Assembly (NCBI RefSeq): GCF_945859685.1
Contig: NC_079148.1
Span: forward strand, 33,677,946-33,741,945
From: Eupeodes corollae
Lineage: Eukaryota; Arthropoda; Insecta; Diptera; Syrphidae
Direction of reading: 5' to 3'
Length of the DNA: 64,000 nt
Position 1 is the stretch's first letter, and every line of letters starts with the position of its first letter. Shown here piece after piece: positions 22,427 through 34,695 of this stretch. Both the position numbers and the translations under genes were made by a program. The notes beneath the pieces were generated by a model, which had not been told where the DNA came from, ran no database searches, and was given only the letters and a program-made list of their open reading frames with translations.

Positions 22427-24236
22427 AAGTACCCGTTGCATAATGGTTAGTGCGTTGGACTGTTAAAAATGGTCTTCAACAGGGAGCGGTGAATTCGCCG
22501 ATTCTCTTCAGCATTTACACCAGCGATCTGATAGGTAGTCTTACAAAGGCAATTGCGTACGCCGACGATCTAATTGCGTACAGTACGGCCCAAAAGGTTG
22601 AGGTTATAACAATTCTCTTGCAGAGGGATTTCGACAAGATTCAGCGATATTGCGACGACTGGAAACTGAAAATAAATGTCCAGAAGTCGGAGACAATTCC
22701 GTTCCAGACTCCGTTGGCTAGGGCCACGAGAATTGGCGCAAGATGGTCATCGGTGATTTTTACGGGCAGCCATTAGCGAGCAAAAGTGTAGTACAGTACC
22801 TCGGCATCTGGTCAGATCAGTATTTATATTTCGACATACGTACATACAAATGCTGCTCTGACCAGGGCCAAAAGAGCCTTCGCTCTGATAAAACGGCTGT
22901 TTTTTAGCTGTCGATACGGCCGATGATCATTTATGGTTGTCCTGTGCGGTTCAACGTTGCCCCTTCTCAGATGGAGAAGTTTCGGGTGTTCGAGCGGCAG
23001 TGTTTACGACGCTGTACCGGCTTATATCGAATAGTCGAATCTTCCTACATGCATTACTATTCCATCGAGGTCCTATACAAGGGGGCTCAAATCAACAGAA
23101 TTGACAATTTCGTGATAAAACTCGTTCGAGGTCACATTGCAAGAGCTATGTCTTCGACCAACAATTTAATTTTTGGGGCGTTCTATCTGAACGACGAGTA
23201 TTTTGAAAGTGCACGCTTGAGCGTCTTTATTTCACCAGAGGCATTCCTCTTACATACGGGATAGATTGGCAGTTCCGCTAATCTACCACGTCAGACGACA
23301 AACCGTGGATAGACGACTCCTGTAGAAACGATACGTCATGGCACAAGGTGGAGCAGAACTCCTTCGTTTCCGTAGGACTGTGTCCGAACGGTACCGAACT
23401 GATAGGGTGAAGCAGGAGAACCAGTGTTGGTGGCTTCAATCGGCACTTTATAGTGGGTAGTCGGGATGGGGTTTTAAGCCTTGGCCGGCTTACATACTTG
23501 TTTTATAGTTTTGGGGTTTAGTTTTAAAGAGAAAAGGTATGGTGGCACAAAAAGAAGTAGAAAAAAAAGAAAAAGAAAAAAAACATGGAATAAAAAAACA
23601 AATAAAAAAATTAAAAAACAAAACTGTTAGATTCTAGTTTTAAGTAGTTTAGTGGTTTAGAATAGGTACTTTAAGTTAGCTTTAAGTTTTATATTAAAGA
23701 CCTTATTTTAAGTAGTTTCTTAAGTAAAAATAAAAAAGGATATCGATATTAGTTTTTTTTTTTTCAAATAAATAAAATATAAATTGAAGTAAAATAGAGC
23801 TCAGGGACGAAAGGCATTAAAATTAATTGTTATAGTTTAACTTAGAGTGTCAGTATGGGACCATTAAGTTAGTTGTAAGTTATGGTTATTAAGGCTAGTT
23901 TTATAAATTTTTGTCTACCTTTAAGATAAGTTTTAGATCGAATTAACAAAAATGAATTAAAAAAAAGTACTTTGCACTGTCATGCAAGGGGTCTTGGGTT
24001 CAATCCCTGCCTGTGCCACCTTTATTTAAAAAAAAAAAATAATTTTCGCCGGTACTGCCTCTTGCGAGGAATTGACAAATCTTTCAAAAGTAATTCTTGT
24101 CATGGAAAAGTGTTTTCTCAAATTATCCATTCGGGTTCGGCCTAAAATTGTATATCCCTTCCATTGCTGACAACAGAACTCACATACAGCCCTGGTTCAC
24201 AACGGGCTGTTGCCCCAACCAATTTATTTATTTATT
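22427..24236 (+). mobile_element. tRNA-derived SINE S1, split by a non-LTR element
   Basis: Head at 22427-22463 with the Pol III A-box region (TGGTTAGTGCGTTGG). The head resumes at 23976 with ACTGTCATGCAAGG and the B box GGGTTCAATCCC (23997-24008), followed by the linker, the conserved body (ACTGCCTCTTGCGAGGAATT, ~24053-24072) and a (TTTA)n tail ending at 24236. Compare the uninterrupted copy at 31044-31347. The 1.5 kb between 22464 and 23975 is a separate retrotransposon. Confidence 0.9.
22464..23975 (+). mobile_element. Non-LTR retrotransposon D inserted between A and B boxes of SINE S1
   Basis: 5'-truncated element starting just before RT motif B (NGLQQGAVNSPILF, ~22468-22510), with catalytic AYADD (~22555-22569), WKLKINVQKSETI (~22663), RPMIIYGCPV (~22915), ERQCLRRCTGLYR (~22993) and a C-terminal INRIDNFVIKLVR (~23090). 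Frameshifts near 22740 and 23250. A ~500-bp 3' UTR follows, ending GTACTTTGC. TTGGACTGT before and TTGCACTGT after the element suggest a target duplication of at least ACTGT. Clade within the I/jockey/LOA group not settled. The same family sits at 34731-36217. Confidence 0.85.
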
Positions 24237-24251
24237 GTATTTTATGAACTC
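24237..24251. repeat. Right target-site duplication of SINE S1
   Basis: Exact copy of 22412-22426, directly after the (TTTA)n tail. Confidence 0.9.
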
Positions 24252-26171
24252 TGTGTATGCATACGTATGTTCATAACCGTACTCGTACAATGCACCTTCT
24301 TTTGTTAAAGTTAACATGTGAATTTCAATGCTCTAATTCAAATTGATTTCGAAATATTGTGTCTAGACAATTAATTGAACATACACATTTATTTTATGTA
24401 CCTTTATTTTTTTTAAGAATGAAGATTAACCATACCCTTTTGAATAATTAAAAAAGAAATTTACATACGAAATTACGAAATCCCTCTGAATTGAGATTAA
24501 AGTGGATTCAAATAATTGAAAATAAGCTGTAGACAATTTCAAAAGAAATGTTAATAGATATTGTTTACATTATGTTACTTTACTTTTCAACAGTAGTCGC
24601 ACAAATTAAAGGAACTACATTTTAAAGTTCTTTTTTTTTGTATTACCTTTCTAAAAAAGAAGCGGTCGAATTGAGATAGATTTAAATTAAAGTTTTCGAA
24701 AAAAAAGTTACAATTTGTTCGTTTTTTATTAAGTTTTTATAAACGACACACTTTGCCAAATTTAAGTATGTCATATCTCAACCTTTCAAGAATCAGAACC
24801 TAAATGAAAGGTGTTTAGAAACATGAATGTGTGTGCAAAATCGGAAAAAACTAACGTTTTGTATGTATCAAAAAATTTGAGAAATATGGTTCTCTTTAAA
24901 AATTTGAATGTATTCTAGTTGAACAAGAAAATTTTCTTTTTGAAAATCGTTGGAGCATTTCTTTTGTATTAATTTTTTGCGCAAAGAGTTCTTAAATTTT
25001 GTGTTTAACATTATTCTTTATATGCAGTTATTAAGGACTTATTAATAAACATTTAATATTTGAATTTCGTAAAAAAAAGAAATATATTTGGTAATATTAA
25101 TAACTAAAATCGGTTTATCAGTGCTTAGAAAAATTTAAAAACAAAATAACGAGTCTATGAATAAATACAAAAATATGTTTTTTTGTTGTTGAAAGAAGCC
25201 AAGTCACACACAAAATTTAGAGGAAATGTAACAAACATCTATCTGTTCATTTTTAAGAAAATTCGAATCATAGGTTTTTGGCCAATGGGCACAACGGTCC
25301 GCTTAGAAAATAAAAAAACGCCTTACGTGAATCTGCTTGAAACCTTAAATTCCAAGTTTGATTCACTAAATGATGATACAAAAATGCTTTCGACCTGAGA
25401 AAGATATTTATATACTTTAATCTTTTTACTATACCTACACAAAATTATGTTGCTATTTTTTGTAAAATTGTTAGAAATATAGACAGACCAATACGAATAA
25501 GAAGCTGTCAGTGTGGGCCGCTTACCAGCTTGTTTGAAAAGTAGTTGCATTAATTTTAGTGACAAGTGTATAACATAGCTAAATTAAAAACTGGGTTATT
25601 TTAGGTATTTATACAAATTAACCCCAAATCTTGTTTCGTGTGTTTATTCGTTCCTTTTTTTCAATATCGTTTTGATTATTCTCTCTCAAAAGTAATAAGG
25701 TTCATTTAATGAAAAAGCACGCAAAAAGAGTTTGTACTAAAAGTGTACTTTGGAGATTTTTTTCGATTTGTTTCCCATACCACACCCCATACGAAACCAC
25801 TATGAAGTAGATAGTTATTTATATATTTTGTACACTCTAGCTGGAGGCTAAAGGTGAGACATCTTAGGATGTGAACTTTTGATTGTAACAATCTGAAAAG
25901 ATATTTAAAAACATTTGTTTTTAACACTCCATAACTTAGAAAAGAAAAAGAAAAAGAAAAAAAAAACAACCAGACCAGACCATCAGGTATTATTAATTAA
26001 GACGGTTATTACAGCTCTTCTTCTGTCGCGCTTTTTAAAAATTTAATTTATTTATAAATGCAAAATAGAAATTTTTTTGCAAACAACTTAACAATGGATA
26101 TATGTTCTAATATTATAAAATAATTGACCAAACAAAAATTAAACTTTGTTACAAAAATCAAAACCAAAAAA
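24252..26171. other. AT-rich intergenic DNA with a family-R 3'-end fragment
   Basis: No coding sequence supported. 25470-25540 resembles the right terminus of family R (AGACAGACCAATACGAATAAG then CTGTCAGTGTGGG), truncated on its left. 24640-24990 has an AT-rich style similar to family R but I could not align it with confidence. Confidence 0.5.
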
Positions 26172-27845
26172 AGGCTGGGTTGCGACCCACACTGATAACT
26201 TCCCATCCCGTCTGTCGATTTGTCTTGCTTAAAAGTTTGTCTTTATGTACTCGTATCAATTTTTAAAAAATTTGCGTTCTATTTTTTGTAGATTTTATTT
26301 TTATGAAAAAGCGGACTGTTGGATTTTTATATAAAAATTACTGAATATCTAAAAACAATATTTTCTGTGAAATAAAATAAGTTTGAAGCCAATACTTTTA
26401 ATTTTTGAAAAGCTATTTGAGTCGAAAGTAAATTTTTACCAAGTTTTAGTATTGTTTTTTTTAAGAGTTTCATTTTTTGTAAAAAAAACTGTCAATTCGA
26501 TTTTTCTCAAAATGTGTCCTAATTTTGAAAACAATATTTCTTATAAGATTAAATTAGTTTGAAGTCAATATTTCAAAGTTTTGAAAAGATATTTGAGTCG
26601 AAAATCAAATTTACCAACTTTTGTTTCATTTCAATTTTTTTTTAAATTTTACTGAATGTTAACGACTGAATGTTATCAAAAAGTTTTGAAAAGATATTTG
26701 AGTCAAAATTCAATTTTTACCAACTTTTATACATTTTTCTTAGGTTTTTATTTTTTGTAAAAAAACTGTCAATTCGATTTTTCTCAAAATGTGTCCTAAT
26801 TTTGAAAGCAATATTTCTTATAAGTAAAAATTAGTTAGAAGCTATTATCTCAAATTTTTGAAAAAATATTTGAATCAAAATCATTTTTTACCAACTATTG
26901 TTAATTTTTTTCGGTTTTTAATTTTTTGTAAAAAAAAATCGATTTTTTTCAATATTTTACTGAATGTTGACAACAATATTTTTTGAAAGATGAAAGTAAA
27001 TTAAAGCCAATTTCTCAAAGTTTTGAAAAGATATTTAAGTCGAAAATCAATTTTTACCAACTTTTATTTTTTGTAAAAAAAAACTGTCAATTCGATTTTT
27101 CTCAACATTTTTCAAAATGTTGTAAAACAATATTTCTTATCAGATAAAATAAGTTTAAAACTTAAATTTCAAGTTTTTGAAAAGAATTAATTTTTACCAA
27201 CATTGAGTAATGTTTTTTTTTAGATTTTTATTTTTTATAACAAAAACTGTCAATTCGATTTTTCTCAAAATTGTATCAGATGTCAAAAACATTATTCTCC
27301 GTTGCACAAAATTGTTTTGGAGATGAAATCATATTTAAGTCGTAAAATTTTGGAGGTGACAAATTTTGTTTCAGTTTTTTTGATTTATAAAAACGTGAAA
27401 TGGATTTTTTTTTCAAAAAATATATTTCTTTGATATCACGTTACAATATATTATATAAAATTTAATTCAAGTCTCTAGAGTTTTTGGTTCGTAAGATGAA
27501 TGTTAGGGTTAACCAAAATGTTCACCTTTTTTTTCAAACTGCTATGGTAAAAAAACCACCCACGCAATTTTCTTGAGAGCCCTTTCTGCATCTTTCTGCC
27601 TTATTATCTGTGTAACAAAATTTATTTAATATCGATATCTCTTCTGGTTCTTGAGCTATGGACTACGGAAAACGTCGGGAACGTACGGAGGTACGGACGT
27701 ACGAACGTACGTACACACGCACGCACAGACATCTTTATAAAAATCTTGTATTTCGACTCTAGAGACCTTGAAACGTCGAGAAATGTCAAAATTTTCAATT
27801 TGACAAATCGGACCCATTACAATAACTTCCTATGGAAAGTTAATA
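26172..27845 (-). repeat. Family-R repeat, complete copy R3
   Basis: Mirror-image copy of R2. On the plus strand it opens with the terminal hairpin TGGGTTGCGACCCA (26176-26189, a perfect 5-bp stem) and the subterminal TAACTTCCC (26196-26204). It continues through tandem units marked by ACTGTCAATTCG (~26490, 26765, 27083, 27246; some units missing), then the ACGT-rich tract (~27680-27725), and ends with GGAAAGTTA (27834-27842), a one-mismatch partner of the subterminal repeat. Non-coding. Confidence 0.8.
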
Positions 27846-28319
27846 AAACATATTGCGTACATCTTCTTGCACGTATGGAAGAGATGACGCAATTTAAATG
27901 CATTGATTTAAAAAAGTTAATTGTGCTGTAAGATATTTGTCAGTTATTCTTGGGTATCTCTACAGTCTTTTAGAAGATTAAATTGAAGTTTTATACCGTG
28001 CCTAATTATTATGTGTATATCCATTGTCATTTTCATGATCCAAAGCATCTATTTCCACTTTTATTTTTAATATTAATTTCTTCAAAATTCCTAACAACTA
28101 CGTGGATTCACAGTTATCTTAACCGTTATTTAAAATTAACCTCACTTAACTCTAAAACTGGACAAGTAGTAGTAGTAGTAGTATATGATTATATTTAACA
28201 ATAATAATTTGTCTTTGTTTAACATTTTTCACAATATTAGAGCATTGGACTGTGCCGTCAGCCCGAAAAAGAGAGTATTATCTAAACAAAGTTTAAATTT
28301 ACATATATTTTAAATATAA
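27846..28319. other. Intergenic DNA
   Basis: AT-rich, with a (GTA)n run near 28167-28185. No gene seen. Confidence 0.5.
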
Positions 28320-30870
28320 AAGGCTTCATTGATTTAATTGAAATAAATTGAATCTTTGATTAAGAACACTTTTTCCATAATCCGCATAACGGATTGGTGA
28401 CAAAACAGGTCAAATCCCTATGAAGTGGAGTACGTTTTCCACTGTTCTATGGTTGCAAAGAGTACACTCCGCGTTTTCTTCACTGCCATATGGTCGGTAG
28501 TTTAACCGTATCAGCTCTCCGGTTTTAAAGATGGTTGAAATGGACTTAAGCGGATACTTGTCATGGTGATAGTTGTTTTCACCAAGTTTGTGTTGCAAGG
28601 CCTTATACAAATTACGAGATTCACTGCCTTCAGCTCTTTCCATCAAGTTCTCGAAAATTTTGGCATCAATTCTTTCCAACAATATTTGGAAGGTCGGGTC
28701 CCAGTTACTCTAATCGCTTTCCACTAACTGAACATTATGTAGAACCTCCAAACAAGACCACTCTACGAAGAACTGTGACCTCTCTCGTAGCAGGTGTCTC
28801 ACAATGGCATTAGGTATTCGATAATTTGGAAGCGCCAACACTTTTTTAATATAGTTTAGATGCATCTTCAGCGTGAAAATATATAGTGGCCGGACTCCGG
28901 TCTCTAAGTGCAGCATATACGTATGTGCATGCTCAGGGAGCCAGTATATCTTTTTGAGGAAATATCTTTAAAGCTTTTCAACCTCCTTGTACTGTAGGAA
29001 TCCCCACACTTGACCAGCATAGCATGAGATCGACCTCATCACCGCTTCGAAAAGTTTATATTTTGCACTAGGCGCTACAAATTTTTTCCCCAGGACTCCC
29101 TTCCAGTTGCAGTTGATGGCTTTCTACGTCCATCTCTCTTCTCTAGCGTATCTACCAGATTCATTTCGAAATATCAAATTTTTTGATTTGTCGGTATTTA
29201 CTGTGAGATTAAGAGGTCGTTATATATTTTAAGCTTATTTATCATCATTTGCAGCATTTGAGGTGATTCCGCTAAAATTACAAAACCGTCCGCATAAAAA
29301 AATTGGATCCTTCGTTACCATTCCATATCACTGTCATATTGTTTTCATAGAGCCATCTTAGTACTAACAACATTTTATGGGAGATTCCAAGGCACCTAAC
29401 CTTGTAAAAAAGGACGTCTATGTCGATTGAATCAAAAGCTACTTTGAAATCAACGAAAAATGCGTACAGCTTCTTTTTTTTGTCTAGATGGGATCTACAA
29501 TGCAGGTTAGGGTGAAAATATGTTCAACACTAGAGTATTCTTTCCTGAAGCCTGCTTGGAACTCGCTGAGTAGTTTGTTTTGTTGTGTCCAGTACAAAAG
29601 TACAAAACGATATACCTCGAAGTTTACTAGGGTCAGACTTCCGTTTTCTATGGGGTAGCGTATAACATGGTGTTTGGATTTGTCCTTGAGTTTAGAAGAT
29701 TTTCGAAGTGATCAGCTAAAACATTCATGTTTATTTCGATTTTTCTTGCTAAATTAAAAGACCCCAAAAAGACCTGCTATCCCTAACCTCTGATAATTTT
29801 CGTATAAGCTGTTGAGTGTAGTAGTGTTGCTTTTCCTTACATATCCTTTTGTATGATTTATTTGCTTCCTGATTCATCATTTTCGAAAAGCCTGAATTAG
29901 TGGTTCTCAAAAGTCCCAGAAATCCAAATGATTTTTTCCTAGCCTTTTCGCTGTCCGCGTTGAACCAGAAATCTTTCCAATTCTTTCTTATTGTTGATTG
30001 AAAGGGACGAGCTGCCTCCAATATGCAGTTCACTAGGATATCTGCGTCAAGATTTGAGTTGAGCTTCCTGATACATCCTTTTTGCAAAGTCTGAATCAGT
30101 GGTTCTCAAGAGTCTCAGATATCTGAATGATTTTTTCCTAGCCTTTTCGCAGTACGCGTTGAACCAGGAATCTCTCCAATTCTTTCTTATTCTTGATTGA
30201 AAGGGATGAGCTGCCTCCAATATGCAATTCACTAGGATTTCTGCGTCAAGATTTGAGTTGAGCTGGTTGGTGTTGACGGGGTCTATTAAGGCATTGAGGT
30301 TGTCTTTGTACCTGTTAAGATGAGCATTCTTCCAACGGAGCTTTGGCAAGAGGTTCATGGTAGCGTCACTGGCGGGCACATGGAGGTGCTCTGAGAAAAC
30401 CAATTTTTCTACCTTTAAGTCCTTTACATATTGTAACCATTTCCCTCGGACGAGACAGTAATCGATGGTTGAGTAGGACGTATCCCTAATGAATGTAAAA
30501 TGTCCGTTCGGGTCACTCTTGGTTCTTCCGTTCAATAATGTAAGTCCTAACGTCTGGAACGTTTTGATCAGTCTTCTTCCGTTCCTATCGATTTTTGTGT
30601 CCCTTGACGATCTAGTGGTTTAGACGACTTCTGAAATAAACTCATTTTCCAAATGAAGCATCTGAGTATTACCAACTCTGCAATTGCAGTCGCCGATTAC
30701 CATTATGTTTTCGTTATGAATCTGCCTTTTTCTTTGAATACTTAACGAACAAAATCTAAAAAAACATGTTTTCTTGGATGACCAGAATTTGGTTAAGTGC
30801 AACATCTCTCCCACAAATACCCTATATACTTTCAAAATTTTCTGTGATCCCTTTAATTTTATTAAATTTA
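28320..30870 (-). mobile_element. APE-type non-LTR retrotransposon K, eroded
   Basis: Minus strand. Endonuclease remnant with IMVIGDCNCRVGN (~30710) and FTFIRDTSYSTIDYCLVRG (~30490-30440); a linker with an internal tandem duplication (29864-30261); RT remnants with EFQAGFRKEYSSVEHIFTL (~29560-29510) and LNLTVNTDKSKNLIF (~29210-29170); and a C-terminal zinc-like segment NRPYGSEENAECTLCN...ENVLHFIG (28500-28410). Domain order is that of a single-ORF or ORF2 non-LTR polyprotein. Many stops and frameshifts; the clade is not assigned. Confidence 0.75.
29864..30261 (-). repeat. ~199-bp tandem duplication inside element K
   Basis: Units at about 29864-30062 and 30063-30261 both begin GCTTCCTGAT on the plus strand and both encode LNSNLDA(D/E)ILVNCILEAA and KARKKSF segments. 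They have diverged at many positions. The unit length is not a multiple of three, so the duplication itself shifts the frame. Confidence 0.85.
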
Positions 30871-31033
30871 ACTCAGCTGTCCCATAAACTGTAAAAAAAA
30901 ATACAGTTTAAAAATAGGTACCTATAGCTTCTTAAAGCAGCATTAGTTAAACAAATTAAAATTTTCAAGTCCTTAGAATTATAAGAAAAATCATGAAATG
31001 TCTCTTCTTTCTTTTCCCAAAATATACATAAAC

Positions 31034-31043
31034 AAGAAACTTA
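31034..31043. repeat. Left target-site duplication of SINE S2
   Basis: AAGAAACTTA, repeated at 31348-31357 after the SINE tail. Confidence 0.8.
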
Positions 31044-31064
31044 TTGTAGTACCCGTGGTATGAT

Positions 31065-31078
31065 GGTTAGTGCGATGG
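31065..31078 (+). promoter_or_regulatory. Pol III A-box-like element of SINE S2
   Basis: GGTTAGTGCGATGG in the tRNA-like head, in the right place relative to the B box 22 bp further on. Confidence 0.6.
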
Positions 31079-31099
31079 ACTGTCATGTAAGAGGTCTTG

Positions 31100-31110
31100 G
31101 GTTTGATCCC
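31100..31110 (+). promoter_or_regulatory. Pol III B box of SINE S2
   Basis: GGTTTGATCCC against the consensus GGTTCRANYCC, one mismatch. The other copies read GGTTCAATCCC or GGTTCGATCC. Confidence 0.7.
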
Positions 31111-31347
31111 TGCCTCTACTACCTAAACTTTTTTTCACGATTACTGCCTCTTGTGAGGAATTGACAAATTCTCCAAGAGTAATTCTTGCCATGAAAAGTG
31201 CTTTCTCAAATTTGCCGTTCAGATTCGGCTTAAAAAAAAACTGTAGGTCCCTTCCATTTCTGACAACAGTACTAGCACACAGGAATGTTTGAGTGTTGTC
31301 AGTCACTAGGCCCTAGTTTTCAAACGGACTGTTGCACCACCCAATAA

Positions 31348-31357
31348 AAGAAACTTA
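31348..31357. repeat. Right target-site duplication of SINE S2
   Basis: AAGAAACTTA, exact repeat of 31034-31043. Confidence 0.8.
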
Positions 31358-31429
31358 ATGCTTTTTAAAAAAAATATTAAAAGCTTTGATACGAGAAGTT
31401 TTCACTTTTTAAAAATTTTGCCAGTGGTG

Positions 31430-31862
31430 TACTTCAACAACATCACCACATGTCAGGCCACAAAAAAACATCTAGCCAACACTGGGTTTAAAACGTTCAA
31501 GGTGCTTGCTATCTCTAAGCAAATCGCATATAAGCTCGATAGTAGGTGTCATAACCGAACACTGTCTAATAGGAAAGCAAGCCACGCGACTAGTCGTATT
31601 TTCAAATGACTTTTGCAGAAGCTGTATGGACGCGGAAGGGGAGGAAACAGTTCTTCATCTTCCCTTTACATGCCCTGCTCTGGCTCAAAAAAGATCTAAA
31701 CGATATAAATAATATCAGCATAATCAGCCTCTCACGTTTGGTAAGTGACTCAAACTGGTTCCATTGAGCTTAGGAGGAAGCCTCAAGATTCAATGGGCCA
31801 TTAAACTGACCCAAGTGTGTCCGTTTCCATCTTGGACAGCCACTCTTACCTAACCTAACCTG
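31430..31862 (+). mobile_element. LOA-like non-LTR element, 3' fragment H3
   Basis: Diverged 3' end of the family at 49597-51535. It aligns from the TTCAAGG...ATCTCTAAGCAAA stretch (31494 onwards), and encodes GVITEHCLIGKQATRL and the Cys/His C-terminus FCRSCMDAEGEETVLHLPFTCPAL (31600-31690). It keeps the 3' UTR with GACAGCCACTCTTACC and ends in CTAACCTAACCT (~31850-31862). Frameshifted and much older than H1/H2. Confidence 0.8.
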
Positions 31863-33109
31863 TACATAAATTTGAATTTCATTTTCCCTCTCAAATATAA
31901 AAGCTAGAGAATGTTAGACCACTCAAAGCTGAATAAAAAAGTAATAAATAAAACATATGAAGTTGAAGACATAAAAAACAAATTTTCTTAGATGTCCTGC
32001 ATACTTGCGTTCATGACGCTTTGTTTTCCTCTGTACTGCAGTTGATTTTTCTTTGATCGTATCTTAATCAAACCATTCCCAACTTCTTCTTCTTCATCAG
32101 TCATAATCTACACGACTTGTTTTTGCGCAAATCATGAGATCGTTCAGATAATACAACTGACGCACATTTCATAGTTTTACTATGTTTACTTTATTGCTGC
32201 GTCTAAGAAGTATTTTTCCTCTTTATATGGCTCCTAAAAATTAAAGGAGCTCTACGTACTACATATCCTTTTGACAACAAAGCAATTCATATCACTCATT
32301 TACAATGTTCGCAGCTGTCATAATACAAGTGGTTCGCACTGCACAAGCACATTGCATGTTGCAAAATGCACATGTTTCATATTCCTATTCTTCATACATG
32401 TATATGCCTTATGATACAACATATCCTTCCCGGCGGAACAGGAACAAAAACACTTCCTTCTATTCATCGATTTCTCTTTCAACTTGCTGGATATGCTATA
32501 CAACAATCCCTGCCCCCGGTGTGCTATTCACAGAAATTGTATTCTATTTTTTTTTCTCTAAATTTCCTTTGTTGTCGTTGCGTTAGTCAATGCAATTCTT
32601 TATCTTTTCTCAAAGGACTAGCGTTTACAACTGTAGAACTGTAGTGAATACAAACGGACACGTGTTTTTATGTATTTATGTAACCGAAAGAAATTTAAAA
32701 TGACAGATTAAGTTCAGACAGAGGAAAATTGTGTTGACGACTAAACCCAGAAGCAAAGCTAGTGCTTGTCGAGATTTTTCCTGTTACACTAATGGGAGAT
32801 AACATACTCGTAAGCTTTTTCATAAGTCATAATCTCGCACTCGTAGACGTTCACCTAGAGCACAAAAATTACTATAGCTGTTTTTGTTTTAAATAAAGTT
32901 TAAAGTTCTTCATGTTTTAATTTCTCTAAGAAATGTGGGAATACAAATTGCTATTCTTATTTTTGTCTGCACTTAAGAAGTATCTTGAAAGACTCTTGTG
33001 TATACAATTTGAAGTTTTGACGGTTATGACATTGCACTGAAAAATTATCAGTTCATGTTCTTGTTTAGTTCAGAAAAATAGATTTAAAAATGTTCTAATT
33101 CCGAAAAAA
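31863..33109. other. Intergenic DNA
   Basis: No supported gene. Open frames at 32305-32644 overlap each other on both strands and show no motif. Confidence 0.5.
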
Positions 33110-33686
33110 TAAGGTGAACTTGGCAATACCAGAAGATGCAACAGCCTATGACATTCCATTATTTGAACGTATTTTAGCAAGAATTAGTGAAATATGGAAT
33201 GGTTTACAGGTTTCACCTCGTGCATAAAAAGAAAAGAATCCGCCTTGTCCTGCAGAAATTGCGAGCATGATGTGTTCATAAATGGTTCATGGTTCTTCAT
33301 TCATTATTGGGACATTGCGAGCAACAATCGCTGACTTTTTTACAGTATTTTACTCTATTTTACTATTTAATTCAGTTTCTATTAAATCAGATGCATTTGG
33401 ATTTGGTGAATGCATACCGAATTGAATGAGTGGTAAGTTGGTAATGATAATGCAAAGATCCTCAATAGCAATCAATGCTTCATTGTAATAAGCGTCACTG
33501 AATACTATCGTAAGATCGTTGCACAGTGTACGATGTTGATGCAATTAAACCATAGTTCTAAGGAATAGAAAAAAACCTATTCTCACCTCCTACCAAATGT
33601 ATATGCAAAATTTTATTGAAATTGGTTAAGCCGTTTCGGAGGAGTATGGCAACTAACACTATTACAGCAGAATTTTATATATTAGA
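33110..33686 (-). mobile_element. Helitron fragment: 5' end plus PIF1-like helicase scrap
   Basis: On the minus strand the segment starts TCTAATATATAAAATTCTGC at 33686, preceded by A, which fits a Helitron 5' terminus (TC, inserted after A). The AAACGGCTTAACC block typical of insect Helitron 5' regions follows (~33640). Helicase sequence begins at 33544: YNEALIAIEDLCIIITNLPL (the Helitron EALI-IEDLC motif), LIQFGMHSPNPNASDL, and further on GGFFSFYARGETCKPF (decayed Walker A), LILAKIRSNNG and AVASSGIA (33345-33115). The Rep domain and most of the helicase are missing, so this is an internally deleted, non-functional copy. Confidence 0.8.
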
Positions 33687-34686
33687 TATTCTAATTACAT
33701 AGATTTTGTATGTGTATGTGTATGAAATTCTACATTATTATTGACAACATTTTCTTTTTAACAATCATTATTTTTCCCTTCTTTTATTTTTAAAAGTATT
33801 AATTTTGTATTAGACTTGTATATTAAGTAGATTATTAATTTCACAAAGATCAAAACTAAACAGCCATAGAGCTTGTTAAAAACTCTGGGTGCTACTGTGG
33901 AGTAAAAGTTTAATAAGCAACGATTGTTGTGAGGTGGTACTGAAGCAAGGAAGCTTGGCTGACTTCGAAGCCTGTAAGAAGTTAAGTTCTGATTAAGAAG
34001 GTTTCCATTTCTAAAGAAAAACGTTACAAAAAATAAATGTGCTTAAGCGGAAGAATCTTTGATTTCGTCTTAAGAAAAGTTCAAAACTATGCTCACGGCA
34101 TTTTTTTCCAGATAATCCTAAGAATATGTTTTTGTACTGCCAATAAAGGTTGCATATTATAGTTAAACGAACCTCCCCCACAAACAAAAACATATTGCAA
34201 CTTCAATTAAACCAAGCTATAATAAACTGTTTCAAGGAGTTTTCGCAAAGCGAATTTTCTAAGATGGTACAAAATAAAAGTCATAGACAAAATATACTTT
34301 TTCAATTTTGAAATATGAACATTCCAATTCAGTTTTTTAACAATCAATAAACCGAGATACATTTACTCAGATACATGTTCGATTGTAAAGCATTTAGAAG
34401 AGCAGTTAAGACTCACATTGAAATTCAGGTCACTGTTGGATAAAGTGGATACATTTTTGCTAACTCCAAACTTTTTACAATCCGACTATGGAATATGAAT
34501 TTAGGGGATGAAAAAGACAAATAGGATTCATTAAAGAACATTAGCTTAGTTTTATTACTTATGACAAGCTTATGCATACCGAACCAATGCCTAAGAACCT
34601 TTAAATCGTAATTAATATCAGCTATTAAGTCTACAATGGAATTATTTGAATATAAACAACCAATATCATCAGCGAAACCTGAACCG

Positions 34687-34695
34687 AGAACCGAG
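34687..34695. repeat. Left target-site duplication of SINE S3
   Basis: AGAACCGAG, repeated at 36480-36488. Removing one copy and the insert restores a continuous reading of element G. Confidence 0.85.

Larger units (their letters stand above)
31044..31347 (+). mobile_element. tRNA-derived SINE S2, uninterrupted reference copy
   Basis: About 300 bp. tRNA-like head with AGTACCCG, an A-box region (GGTTAGTGCGATGG, 31065-31078), a loop ACTGTCAT that can be read as anticodon GTC, and a B box (GGTTTGATCCC, 31100-31110). A T-rich linker, a conserved body (ACTGCCTCTTGTGAGGAATT, 31145-31164; GCTTTCTCAAATTTGCCGTT) and a 3' end CACCCAATAAAAG follow. Flanked by a 10-bp target duplication, consistent with mobilisation by a partner LINE. 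This copy gives the intact layout against which the three interrupted copies are read. Confidence 0.88.

Noticed and set aside
31055..31125. Possible functional tRNA gene (A and B boxes, GTC-like loop)
   Set aside because: It is the head of a ~300-bp SINE with a conserved non-tRNA body and target duplications, and stem pairing is poor.
32305..32644. Overlapping open frames on both strands
   Set aside because: No recognisable protein features; mutually overlapping.
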